This document shows, in pieces, positions 32,315 to 43,006 of a stretch of DNA of 64,000 bases. The notes beneath the pieces were generated by a model. The model saw only the letters and a program-made list of their open reading frames with translations, was not told the origin of the DNA and searched no databases. Numbering within the stretch: the first letter of the stretch is position 1; every line of letters starts with the position of its first letter. Location of the stretch: contig BCIK01000003.1 in the NCBI GenBank assembly GCA_039545295.1, forward strand, positions 310,001 to 374,000. Direction: 5' to 3'. The position numbers and the translations under genes are program-made. Origin of the DNA: Udeniomyces pyricola. Lineage: Eukaryota > Basidiomycota > Tremellomycetes > Cystofilobasidiales > Mrakiaceae.

Positions 32315-35300
32315 ATGCCTGGAGGACCCGGAGGAACCGGAGGTGGTATTAACAGCGGTAGTGTTGCTGTCTCAATTGTGAGTTTAGCACCCACTCCGGT
32401 ACTCTGCATCCCTATACCCGAATCTTTCTCTCCCATCTTCTAATGTACTTGATTTCTTTTTTATTGTCTGTTGCTAGGTTATGGGTGAGCGCTCTCTCTT
32501 TTCCTCTGTTGCGCTAGACCTGTGACCTTCACTCGTCCCCCGTCCTCTTCACTGCTCTCTGCCGCGTCTTCCTTCCCGCTCTGTCAATCTCTCCTGGCAT
32601 CAGCCATTCTCTTTTGTACTTGCGGATCAGGGGACTGACATGTCTTTCCTTCTCGTCACGCTTGGCAGCCGCCTTTGCGGCCTTCGGTGGAATCTTGTTC
32701 GGTTTCGATACCGGTTAGTACTATGCCTTGCTTTGACATCGGCTGGAACCTGGCCTGGACACTAACCAATACACATTTGCCGTTTCCGTTTCGCTCTGCA
32801 GGAACCATCAGGTTTGTGACTACCCATGTTATTTACCACCAATCGACGAGATGATTTACTAAATAGCTTTCTGTATATCATTTCATGCGAATAGTGGTCT
32901 GATTGCCATGGGTGAGTGATTCGCTGATCCTTCGGTCCTCCGATCCGGTTGCCAAGGCTGGTCGCCTGGGCTTTGCACTGCGATGCGAGTCCCAGCTTGC
33001 TGGTTGGCTGACGAAAGCATCCTTGTCCCTCATCCTTTTTTGTTTCCAGAGGATTGGCTTGAGACCTTTGGTACTTACGGCCAGCGTCCGAACAATGCTG
33101 GTCTCGGATACTACTTGCCCACGAGTGACGAGTCGCTTGTCGTTTCGATTCTTTCGGCTGGTACCTTCTTTGGTGCTCTCGCTGCCTACCCCATCGGAGA
33201 GTGAGTCCAGATCATACTCAACATTGCTTTTACCCAGAATGACCGCTGATATGTGTCATCACTTTCGCAGCCGACTTGGTCGAAAGTTTGGTTTGATCTT
33301 TGCGTGAGTGATGACTTCTCTTCTTCGCTGATCTTCTTAGTCTATGAGCTTTTCATCTCTCTCCTCATTTGCGTGTTACTGAGAACCTTCGTCTTGCTTT
33401 CATAGTTGCGCTATCTTCTGTGTCGGTATCGGACTTCAATGCTCTACTGCTTGGGCTGCCTTTGTTATCGGTCGTGTCGTCGCGGGTAATTACCCATTCG
33501 CTCTGTGTTTTTCTTTTCTTTTTCCTCTCTTCTATGATTCTTCTGTCCTGACCGCCATTTTTTTTCCTGCCGTTTGTGGGATATAGGACTCGGAGTTGGT
33601 ACGTCGTCGGCGGACCTTTGTTTGCACAAGAAGAAAGCTGCCCTTGACAGCGGGGTTGCGGGTTTCTAACTAGTATTGCCAATCCCATTTTCTTGTTCCC
33701 TCCATTCTACATGTGACTCTCAACAGGAACCATCAGGTGAGCCATTTGTTATTCACTCATCTGTTGTACTTGAGGATGACGTACTGAACATCCCCAACGA
33801 ATTCTGTACCTTCCGATACTTGTTTTTCCCACCACAAATAGTTGCCTCGTACGTATATACACAGTGTTGGCTAGGCACTACGTTTCCTCTAGTATTGAGT
33901 ATCATTTGAAGCGGCCTGGTTGACACCAACTTTCGCGTTTTCCCATCAGGTTCCCATGTACCAGAGTGAATGTTCGCCGAAAGCTTTCCGTGGTATGATC
34001 GTCGGAGTGAGTACAAACATCATAAATTGCGCAGGACTCATTCCCCTCTCTGACACCTTTTGTTTTCCTTTTATTTTTAGATGTACCAATGGGCCATCAC
34101 CATCGGTCTTCTTCTCGCCGCTATCGTCAACCAGTCGACGAAGGACCGGGCGGACCACTCTGCTTGGAGGATCCCGGTTGCCATCCGTGAGTGCTCAGTT
34201 ATTACGCCCGGTGTTCAATACAATAGCACCCCAGATTACTCATTGACGTTCCCCTTGTCCTGTCAACCAGAATTTGCTTGGGCTGCTATCCTCGCGGGTG
34301 GCATGTTCTTCCTTCCCGAATCCCCCCGATACCTTCTCCTCAAGGGTCGAGACGTCCAGGCTCGACAAGCTCTCGCCAGGCTCACGTCTCGGCCTGCCGA
34401 CTCTGCTGAGGTCGATCAGGAGTGCCTTGACATCACCATGGCTCTTGAGGCTGAGCTTGCTCTCGGCAAGACTTCGTACATTGATTGCTTCAAGTCGGGA
34501 GAGGCCCGAAACGGCTTCCGAACCTGGACCGGTATCCTCATCCAGGGTTGGCAGCAACTGACCGGTATCAACTTCATCTTCTAGTCAGTATCTCTCCGAC
34601 TCAACCTCCTGGTGTCTCTTGACGAGTAAGACTGACATAACGCCTCCTGAAATCTCGCAGCTACGGCACGACCTTCTTCCGACGATCCGGTATCTCGAAC
34701 CCCTTCATCAGTGAGTCTATCCTTACGAAATCCGTTGTTATCGTATAAGTCTCAGCACTCATGCTATTGTTTGCTTGGTTTACTTCTAGTCACTATCATC
34801 ACCAACGTCGTCAACGTTGTTTGCACTATTCCTGGTATTCTCATGATCGATCGAGCCGGTCGACGATCGATGCTTCTCGGCGGAGCTATCGTCATGGCTG
34901 TTTGCGAGGTATGTACTTTTCTTCACCCACAGTGTCTGATTGCTTCAAGACACGAAAAGCTTACTGCAGCTTTTCTTCATGTTGGCTAGTTCATCGTTGC
35001 CATTGTTGGTGTCACCGCCGGTTCGACCGGAGATGTCGCTGCCGGTACCATCAACATCACCGCCCAGCGAGTTCTCATCGCTTTCGTTTGCATCTACATC
35101 GCTGCCTTCGCTTCCACTTGGGGTCCTATCGCCTGGGTCGTCACCGGAGAAATCTTCCCGCTTGCTATCCGAGCTAAGGCCATGTCCATGTCGACCGCGT
35201 CCAACTGGCTCTGGAACGTGAGTCTCTTGTCTCGGTTGACCCTTCATCTCCTCGTCTTTGTTACAAGTGCTAAAACTCATGTGCCTTTCCTTTGGGCTCA

Positions 35301-35849
35301 TTTCACAGTTTGGTATCGGATACGCTACTCCCTACTTGGTCAACCCCACCACAACTGGTGTCAACGGAGTCAAGGCCGCCAACCTTGGTGTCAAGGTCTT
35401 CTTCATTTGGGGATCTACTTGTGTCGGATGCTTCCGTGAGTATTCCGCAGTCTGCCTCGTTGTCTTTTCAAGTCTTTGAACGCATATTGACATCTTTCTC
35501 GCTCGTCGCTTCCTTCATCATTAGTCTTCACCTACTTCTGCGTAAGTTTTAGCACCTCGAAGCACCTCTTCTCCTTGATCCACTGGCATCGATCCCGTCC
35601 ATGGCTGATCGTGTTTCTCTTGTATTGGCCTTTCTATGCTCTCGCCTACAGGTTCCCGAGACTAAGGGTCTCTCCCTCGAGCAGGTCGATCTCCTTTACC
35701 GAGAGTCCACTATCCGAGGCAGCAACAAGTACAGGCGAGAGATGCTCGAGAACGACGAGACCTACATTCACCACGGCGAGACTGGTGCCCCCAAGCCCAT
35801 CAAGGGCGAGCACCGCGAGCACATTGGACACGAGGAGAAGATGGTTTAA
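32315..35849 (+). CDS. MFS sugar (hexose-type) transporter, 20 exons
   Basis: A plasma-membrane sugar transporter of the major facilitator superfamily with about twelve membrane spans. Twenty exons close in frame to 549 aa: 32315-32377, 32478-32484, 32669-32713, 32802-32811, 32895-32911, 33050-33200, 33271-33303, 33406-33485, 33587-33598, 33727-33736, 33842-33848, 33950-34006, 34081-34186, 34271-34583, 34661-34710, 34790-34908, 34990-35217, 35309-35435, 35525-35541 and 35652-35849. Sugar porter marks: FGGILFGFDTGTISG; DRLGRK; VAGLGVGTIS; PMYQSECSPKAFRG; FFLPESPRYLL; QGWQQLTGINFIFYYG; DRAGRR; and PETKGLSLEQVD. The QQLTGINF motif fits hexose transporters. The N-terminus is Gly-rich and the C-tail is charged. 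Seven exons are 17 nt or shorter. The substrate cannot be told. Confidence 0.96.
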
Positions 35850-37028
35850 ATTTTCATCTGTTCTTTTTACATCTCTATCCATCCCTACTCCTATCTTCCT
35901 TGTGTTCCTTTAGGGTTTTCTTTCTCTCCGTCTTTTTTTTTCTTCCTTGCCTGTAATGTTGTTGGTTCTCGTCTTTTGTGCTCGTGGAGTCCCCGTCATA
36001 ATCCGGGTGAACGCAAGTACGTGTGTGCTCTTACGTCCCCCCTCCCCCCGTTCTCATGTGTACTTTTCTTATCGCATCCGCGTGCTTTTATTTCATGGCC
36101 TCTACGTCCAACGTCTACGTAGTACGTACTGATCATTCACGTGAGCCAGCCGGTTTGCAGAGACTGATGATTAGAGTGACCATGTACTATATATATATAT
36201 ATAGATAGTAAACTTGCAACATAATTGCACTCCCGCTCAAGACGCAACGACGAAGATTCGTGATGGAACAAAAATCCTAGCAAGATACATGACATGGTGA
36301 ACCGGACTTGCATCCACCCGCAAAAAAGAAACGGGAAGAACAAAAAGAGAGGAAGAAATAAAGAAAGAGAAACAGGGCAAACACGACAGATGAAAGCAAG
36401 TAAAACGAGAGAGAGAAAAAAAAGGAAAAAGGGCAAGAGGTAAAAACAAAAACCGTAAGCGAAACAATCCCATTCACACAGGACGAAAGAAAGGAAAGGA
36501 AGTTCGGGAATGGCAGCTGGTGAAAACGATGTTCCGAGATTCAATAAAAAAAAAGAAACAAACAAAAAGAAGAAAAAAAGTAAAGGGGGTGGTTGTTGGT
36601 TGGGGAGTGACGAAAACTGATCTGAAAAGACAGATGGCCGAGGAGTGGAACAGAAGAGGAGAGCCAGATGAAAGAAGAAACAAAACAAAGAAAAAGGATT
36701 CAAGTGGTGATGTCGACTGATCCCGACTGTCAGCTAGCTGACCCGACCTGATCCCGTCCCTATAACTCGAAACCAAACGCTCTCTCTCCAACCCATCATC
36801 AAAATTCGACAACGAAAGGTGTATGTGTATGTGTATGTGTGTAAATGTGTTTGTTGTGAATGAGTGAGTGGGTGGAGTGTGAACCCGTGTCCTTCGGTCT
36901 ACCCGTATCTAACATATCCTCCCATATTCATTTTCCCAATCCCCCCCCAGCCGATGACGCGCACCTTTGCGTCTCCTTTCTCTTTCCCCTCTTCCTTCCC
37001 TGCCCCTCGTTTTTTTTTCTTTTCTTTT
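35850..37028. other. Convergent 3' flanks, low complexity
   Basis: Shared 3' side of the transporter and the dehydrogenase. It holds a (TA)n run at 36187-36204, long purine-rich tracts (36300-36720) and a TATG/TGTATG run near 36819-36845. The long hydrophobic ORF on the minus strand here is a translation of the purine tract and is not a gene. Confidence 0.6.
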
Positions 37029-39316
37029 TTAGTTGCCCTCGTACTTTTCGAGCTTGAACCGTTGGTTTTCCTTGAACGCGGGAAGCCCAGCCGCGATCCG
37101 GACGCCTCCGACGAGACTCGACCAATCAACTGGTAACAATGAAACAAAGAAGAAGAAGAACAACAACAAAAGGAACCAGATGAGAGGAGGAAGGAACAGG
37201 AAAAAAAGGGGAGAGGGGAAGGGGAGAGGGGGGGGGTAAGGTGAGGATCGTTAATGTCGGATTCGGTTTGGTTCAGTTTTGAATGCCTCTTCAGATTGCG
37301 AGAGGAGACCGGACTGAGGGAGAAGAAGAAGTGGATAGAAGAGAGAAGAGGGGAAGAAGAGGGAGGGAAGGGAAGGGGAAAGGACGTACGCTTGGCACCG
37401 CCGTTGGCTCGAGCAGCGACAAGATGTTGGTGAGCGACTACAAGGAACGAGTTGAGAGGTGGAACACAGTAGAAAGCGGGTGGTCAGAGTCTTGATTCAG
37501 CCAAGCAAGAACGATCAAGGAAAGAAGGAGAAGAAGGGGAAGAGCAGGGGTTTGGCCGGAAAAAAAAAGAAAGAAAAAAAAAAAGCCGGACTCAGGGGGG
37601 AACACTCACTGTCGACAATGGGCATCGGGACGTTGTTCTTCTCGGCGAGACGTCGAATCAAGGTAGCATCCTTGATGCCGCCCTCGAGGGTGAATCCATC
37701 TTTGCCATCAAAGTCCGATCGCATGACTAACGTTCAGAGGGTTGTGAGATAGATATATAGATAGAGAGAAAGAGTGGCAATGTTCGACATGAATTGAAAA
37801 GGTTAGCAGGTCGTTGGTGAATATATATATGTTTTGTATCTGTTTCTTTGTGATGAATCTTGAGGATCGGGACGTCGACGCACTCTTCTTGGCGTAGTTG
37901 ACGATAGCAGGGGCAGGGTAAATCTCTTGCACGAGCTTGTAGAGGTTTTCTTGACCGACGCCACTTTGCTCGGCTGATGGACGTAAAGAGGGCAAGAACG
38001 ACGAGGTGAGGAGAAACAAGAAACAGGAATGATAGCAAAGAACTTTGTCAGTATGATGAACTGATGTATGGGACAACATCACCCCTTGAATATCTCTATC
38101 CTGTATCTATCCCCCCCCTCCCCCCTCCCTCCCCTCTCCCTCCCCCTCCTCAATACGATTGGCTTGACCGCAAAAGTTGAGAAACGCACCAAGAGTGAAC
38201 GTCTCGGCCAAAAGCTCAATGACACCAAGGATCAAGCTGTTTCCGCACAGCTTGAACGCGGCCGCCTTTTCGACGTTGGACCCGAGGTCCATGACCTTCC
38301 TTCCAAGCGTAGGGACGAGTAGGTGAGCGGCATGCTTCTTGGCGTGATACGATCCCGAGAGGGCAAAGACGAGCTGAGCGGAAGCCGCCGCGGCGGGACG
38401 ACCAAAGGCCGGGCACGAGAGGAAGTGACGCGAAGGAACTTTGGAAGCGATGCGTTCGAGTCGACCGGCCGTCTCGGGAGCGATGGTGGAAGTGTCGATG
38501 AAGATGGTCGATCGGCCTTTGCCACCGGGAACGATGCCATCGCCGGTACCCTTTTGAGATTCCTGACCGGCAAAGAGCTCGTCAAAGATCTCGACGAGTC
38601 CCTCATCGCTGCCCATCGAGGTCAGGACGACGTCGGCCTTTTCACCAATCTCCCGAACGTTCTGGGATGCGGCGAATGCAAGGGAAAGGATGGCAGATGC
38701 GAGGCAAGAGATGGGTGAACAAGAGTGTTTGTCAGCTCAGTCAGTGAATTGTCCGTCGTGGTGTTTCGTCATCATCCGCGACCGCCCTAGTGAGTCGGGT
38801 CATGCTCGCCCACGGTCGCATGCTAATCTGTCCCATCGTGTTTGATTTTCCAAAGGGAGACATACCTTGGCGACCTGAACGGGGATCTCCTTGCCGTCGC
38901 CATTCTTTCCCTTTTGGCAAAGCTTGAGGAAGTTGTCGACTCGGTCCGAGGATCTGTTCCAAACGAGCAAAGGGGGTTGACCGTCCTCGTGAAGTTGAGC
39001 GGCGAGGTTGAGGGCCATGGGCGTGCCCATGTTGCCGAGTCCGAGGAAGGCGACCCGGTCGTGACGAGGCTCGGGGCTTGAGAGGAGGAAGGGAAAAGAG
39101 GTAAAAGGGGAAAAAGGGGAAGGGGAAGGGAGGAATGTAGTAAGAAAGGGGGAAAGGGAGAGAGAGGAAAGAGCTCGAGCGGAAGAGAGGAGATGGGGGC
39201 AAGCGCAAGCGTTTGAAAGTGGAGACTCACGTCGAAGGACGAGAGAAAGGGTTGGGAGGCTCGTGACTGGGCGTGGCGGCGGAGGAGGTGGTGGTGGGAG
39301 TCATGGAGAGAGACAT
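37029..39316 (-). CDS. Beta-hydroxyacid dehydrogenase (3-hydroxyisobutyrate dehydrogenase-like)
   Basis: An NAD(P)-dependent dehydrogenase of the 6-phosphogluconate/3-hydroxyisobutyrate family. The N-terminus MSLSMTPTTTSSAATPS is Ser/Thr-rich (exon 1, 39231-39316). The Rossmann motif VAFLGLGNMGTPMALNLA follows in exon 2. Further family marks are LTSMGSDEGLVEIF, STIFIDTSTIAPETA, CPAFGRPAAAASAQLVF (the substrate-binding loop, usually D/P-V-S-G), AAFKLCGNSLILG with the catalytic Lys, EQSGVGQENLYKLV, FTLEGGIKDATLI, and the last exons VAHQHLVAARANGGA and DWSSLVGGVRIAAGLPAF. The substrate loop GRPAAA differs from the usual GGVxGA of 3-hydroxyisobutyrate dehydrogenase, so it may be one of the related beta-hydroxyacid or glyoxylate/succinate-semialdehyde reductases. 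Divergent from PEX2. Confidence 0.9.
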
Positions 39317-39907
39317 GGTGGGAGTAGTGGTGGGGTTATATGAGTTGATGGTGGGGGATGTCTGATGGTGGATGCTGAATGTAGGGCAGAGGAGGGGAGG
39401 GGAGGGGGGGGGATAAATGGGATGACGAGTCGATTGGCCGACAGATCAACGACTCATCACGCCGGCGAGGCAAGGCGAGGCAAGGCAAGGCAAGGCAAGG
39501 CAAGGCGAGGCAAGGCAAGGCAACCAGAGAGGCACAACCAGAGAGGCACCACAACCAGAGAGGCAACTAGAGAGAGAGCCATCATCCCCCACTATCAATC
39601 AATATCACCGCCATTTCGAACCGCCTCCCATATCCATCATGTCCTTTTCGATCACCATCGCCAAAGGATTGACATGCGTCTATACGACTAAAAGTCTGTA
39701 TGCTTACACGACATACATACATACATATACACCATTGGCCTAGCTTGTCGATCGAGTCAAGCTAGAAAAGAAATCCAGCCGACGGCGACGGCGACGTTTC
39801 GAATCGATGGTCATCGGATTCAGCCGGGCCAGAAATATAATATAACATCCATCTCCCAACATTCCTTGCTCATCACATCCAGCTCCATCCACAGTCCTCA
39901 TCTCGCC
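39317..39907. promoter_or_regulatory. Divergent promoter with minisatellite
   Basis: This stretch separates the dehydrogenase and PEX2 start codons. It includes the pentamer and AGAGAGGCA repeats (listed separately), a CATA run at 39710-39727 and a TATAATATAAC-like A/T-rich box at 39835-39845, about 65 bases before the PEX2 ATG. Confidence 0.5.
39464..39575. repeat. (GCAAG)n pentamer array followed by AACCAGAGAGGCA repeats
   Basis: From 39464 to 39522 about eleven GCAAG/GCGAG units run in tandem. They are followed by three copies of CAACCAGAGAGGCA with short spacers, then an AGAGAG tail. The array lies within the shared promoter of the dehydrogenase and PEX2. Confidence 0.9.
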
Positions 39908-42074
39908 ATGGACCCAGACTCCTCGTCCTCCATACCGCCCTCTTCGCTACCACCACCACCACCATCAGCCTCGTCACCATCAACCTCGTCCCCATCTTCC
40001 CTCAACCCTCAACCGTCCGTCCCTCCATGTCTGCTCGAGAGTTCCGCCTCGAAGCCCATGCGAACGACGCGTGTGTCCCAATTGGACGCGGCCGAGCTCG
40101 ACGAAGCGCTCGTCTCGATGCTTGCTTCCAAGCTCACCGATTCACTTCATGTCTTTGGGGTACGTCTCTCCCCTCCAAAACACATCGACGTTCCCTTCGC
40201 CACCCACGATACAACCGTTACAAATCGTCTCTGACTTGCATCACTCTCGATGCTGTTTCCTCACGCCCCTCTCGCGTTTCAAACCTCCCCCACCGGCTCG
40301 TCTCGACCCGATAGCCGGAAACCAAGATGCGCTACCAACCCGAACTCACCCTCGCTCTCCAAGTCCTCATCTACCGCATGGGCATACACGCTTCCCTCGC
40401 ATCGCCTGGAGCGACGCTTCAGAGACTCCGCTTTCAGCCGACCAAATGGAACGTCATGGGGTCCTCTTCTCGACGTTCGTAAAAGAGAGAAACAAATCCT
40501 TTCTGTTTTTTTTTTTTTTTCCTCCGGATTTTTTCCATCCTCTATCAAAAGAACAACAGACTGCTTCACTTTCTTTACAGACTTTCCCTTGGACCCACAT
40601 AGAGCTGAGACATATCTCTCCAAACGTTCCTCCGTATCCCCGAATCCCAGTCCGAAACGTCCTCTTGCTCCACTTCTTCTTGACTCCTCAGATCTGGCCC
40701 AAGTACCTTTTGACGCGGCTGCGAAACTATGCGCTCTCCCGCTCGTGGCCGGACTTACCACGACGAAGCTGGCGTCGACGCTTATGGCATGCGTTGGAAA
40801 GACTGGAAGACCTCATGAAGCTCGGAGAGTTGATCGGCTTGGTCTGGTTCTTGTATGACGCTAGGTTAGTACAGAGAACAAGGGAGAGGAAGGGGGAATT
40901 GTGCGGAAGCTTGAAAGGAGGAGGACCAAAAGGGAAACAAGCGAGCCCGATAGACTTAGTCATTAGATTCGCATCATGGAATCCATCGAGATTTCCTTGC
41001 TAATCTATCGCTGCTTTAATCTTCTCTTGGTACGCCTCATGTAGATATCCAACTCTCCTCCTTCGATTGCTCGGCCTTCGCCTCGTTCCCACCGCGTCGA
41101 CGTTGGCCCGGATGGTATCGTACGAATTCATGTCTCGTCAACTCGTCTGGTCGACCGTCGGTCAAGCGTTACCCCATCTCCTCCCACTCCTCGTTCCCCT
41201 CGTCGAGCCGCTTCGGAGAGTGGGCGGTGAGTGGAGAGAAGGGCTTGAGAGGTTGAGAGCCCCTTTACCGGATTATTCAGGCGTGATACAGGGGAACGGA
41301 GATAGCCATTATGGGTCGGTTACTTCTTCCATCACCACCGCCACCAGCAGCAGTCTCAGCCCAAACCATATCCCTACGTCATCCACCCCGTCTGCGAGAA
41401 ACGTGGGTCGGCCATTGACTGGACCTTATGCTCATCTTCCCATCTCGACTTGTCCTATCTGCCACTCCAAAACTTCGGCTTCTACCTCGTCGAACGCGAC
41501 GATAATCCCTCAATTACCGTTTCTTCCTCCGTTACCTTCACGACCACTTGCACCCTCACCACCATCACCACCATCATCCACCCCATCAGTATCAGCATCA
41601 ATCCTACCCTCGACGGAACCTACACTTTCATCCCATCCTTCACACCTTTCCGACTCGAGATCACCCATCGTCGAACCTCCTTCGTCCACCAGCCCATCTC
41701 TTCCCGAACCCGACCTCGCACCTCATCGCGATCCCACTTCATTTCCCCATCGCACCACCACCACCAACAACAACAACAACAACAACAACAGAGAAGAAGA
41801 AGAAGCAGAAGGCGATGAAGGGGACCCAGAGACGCAAACCCAGACGCCCGTCCGAGCCTCGTGTTGGGCCCGATGCGAGTACTGCTACTATTGTCTGGGA
41901 GAAACGCTCTTACGGACCCAGCGGGAGCAAAAGGCGCGATTGACGATCGTGACGAAAGCGAGAGGGGAAGAGAGGAAGAAGGAGCACGAGGAGGAAGAGG
42001 AAGAGGGAGAGGTCGCGTGGGGATGTTTGAGGTGTGGAGGGGATGTTTGGGGGTTTGAAATGCTAGGGAAGTGA
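39908..42074 (+). CDS. PEX2: Peroxin-2 (PEX2), RING-type peroxisomal membrane ubiquitin ligase
   Basis: PEX2 with PEX10 and PEX12 ubiquitinates the import receptor PEX5 in the peroxisome membrane. Exon 1 (39908-40159) has a Pro/Ser-rich start and the family motif RVSQLDAAELDEALVSML. The second exon, from 40315, gives YQPELTLALQVLIYRMG and SPGATLQRLRF. After an intron whose borders I could not fix (about 40482-40650) come LLLHFFLTPQIWPKYLL and SWRRRLWHALERLEDLMKLG. After GTTAGT at 40865, the last exon gives YPTLLLRLLGLRLVP, SYEFMSRQLVWSTVG and the RING. The RING starts CPIC and resumes about 120 residues later with CWARCEYCYYCL and CLRCGG. The His seen in animal PEX2 RINGs appears replaced by Cys, and the loop is Ser/Pro- and Asn-rich. 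Confidence 0.9.
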
Positions 42075-43006
42075 TTCCTTTTTTCTTGGAGGGGGAAGGG
42101 AGGGAGGAGGGGGGGGGGAAGGGGATATTGGCATGAGTGAGGAGGTAAAAAAATAAAAAGGGAACTTTTCTGTTTCTTTCTTTTTTTTTTCTGAGGAAGG
42201 GGAAGTGAGATTAAGCATGAGCCGAGTTCCCCATATAGGCCAACACGTCTTTTCAGGAGGTCGAGTAGTATGAAAAAACAACAAAAAGAAGGAAAGTCAT
42301 GAGAATTTCCTTCGAGATGGAAGGAAAATGATCATCTCCACGCGGGGTTCGATCCAGATTTGGAAAGCATAGGGCACTTTTTTCCTTATAAATGAATAAA
42401 ATCGGGGGGGGGGGGGGGGGGGGGTACTATGTATAGATGGGGGGGGGGGGGGGGGGGGGAAGAAAACGTGTTCGGGGGGGGGGGGGGGGGGGGNNNNNNN
42501 GTGTTTTTTTTTTTTTTTTTTTAAGAGGTAAAGAAGAAAATAAAAAAGAAAAGATGAGAAGAAGGAGACAAAGGGGGAAAGGATGAAATTTCTCGAAGCG
42601 TTCGATTGAGGTGTCAAGGTCAGGAAAAACTCCCCTCCAACGTGAGCAGTGATATAACTCAATCAAGGGGGAAAGAGCAGGGACAAGAGATGGGGGAAGG
42701 GAGGGGGTGGTAAAGAAGAAAGTGGATCGAGACAGTAGTAGAACTTGGTGCAAATCAAGATGATCTATCCAAAGACAAAGACTATTTTATTTGTTTTCAT
42801 CTTCAGCTTGTAGATAAAAAAAATATGTAAGGAACAAGTTTCTTGTTTTGTAAAACTCGGACGACCTGATTCGGAATTTAAACGAGCGGCAAGTTCCGCG
42901 CCCAGACCTCCAAGCCAAGGGTAATTGACATCGTGCGTGTCCCTGTCCCTGTTCTGGCTTGTTGATGTCGTTTTGATGACCCAGATCGATACATCCACGG
43001 CATCCG
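42075..43006. other. Low-complexity intergenic region containing a gap
   Basis: 3' flanks of the convergent PEX2 and Tlg2 genes. G homopolymers fill 42404-42493, followed by Ns and a T run. No gene is supported. Confidence 0.7.
42494..42500. other. Assembly gap (7 Ns)
   Basis: Seven N bases follow three G homopolymers of 17-20 bases each and precede a T homopolymer. The true length of sequence here is unknown. Confidence 0.98.

Noticed and set aside
36137..36812. Hydrophobic 188-aa and 112-aa minus-strand ORFs in the transporter 3' flank
   Set aside because: The hydrophobicity comes from purine-rich tracts on the plus strand. The sequence has no domain and no splice logic.
39336..39566. ORF with an LPCLA repeat
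   Set aside because: It is just the translation of the GCAAG pentamer array.
41450..41943. Overlapping ORFs with His/Thr runs inside the PEX2 RING loop
   Set aside because: They are out-of-frame shadows of the low-complexity loop.
42336..42360. GGGGTTCGATCC resembling a tRNA T-arm
   Set aside because: The flanking bases do not pair as a T-stem and no matching acceptor, D or anticodon stem could be drawn upstream.
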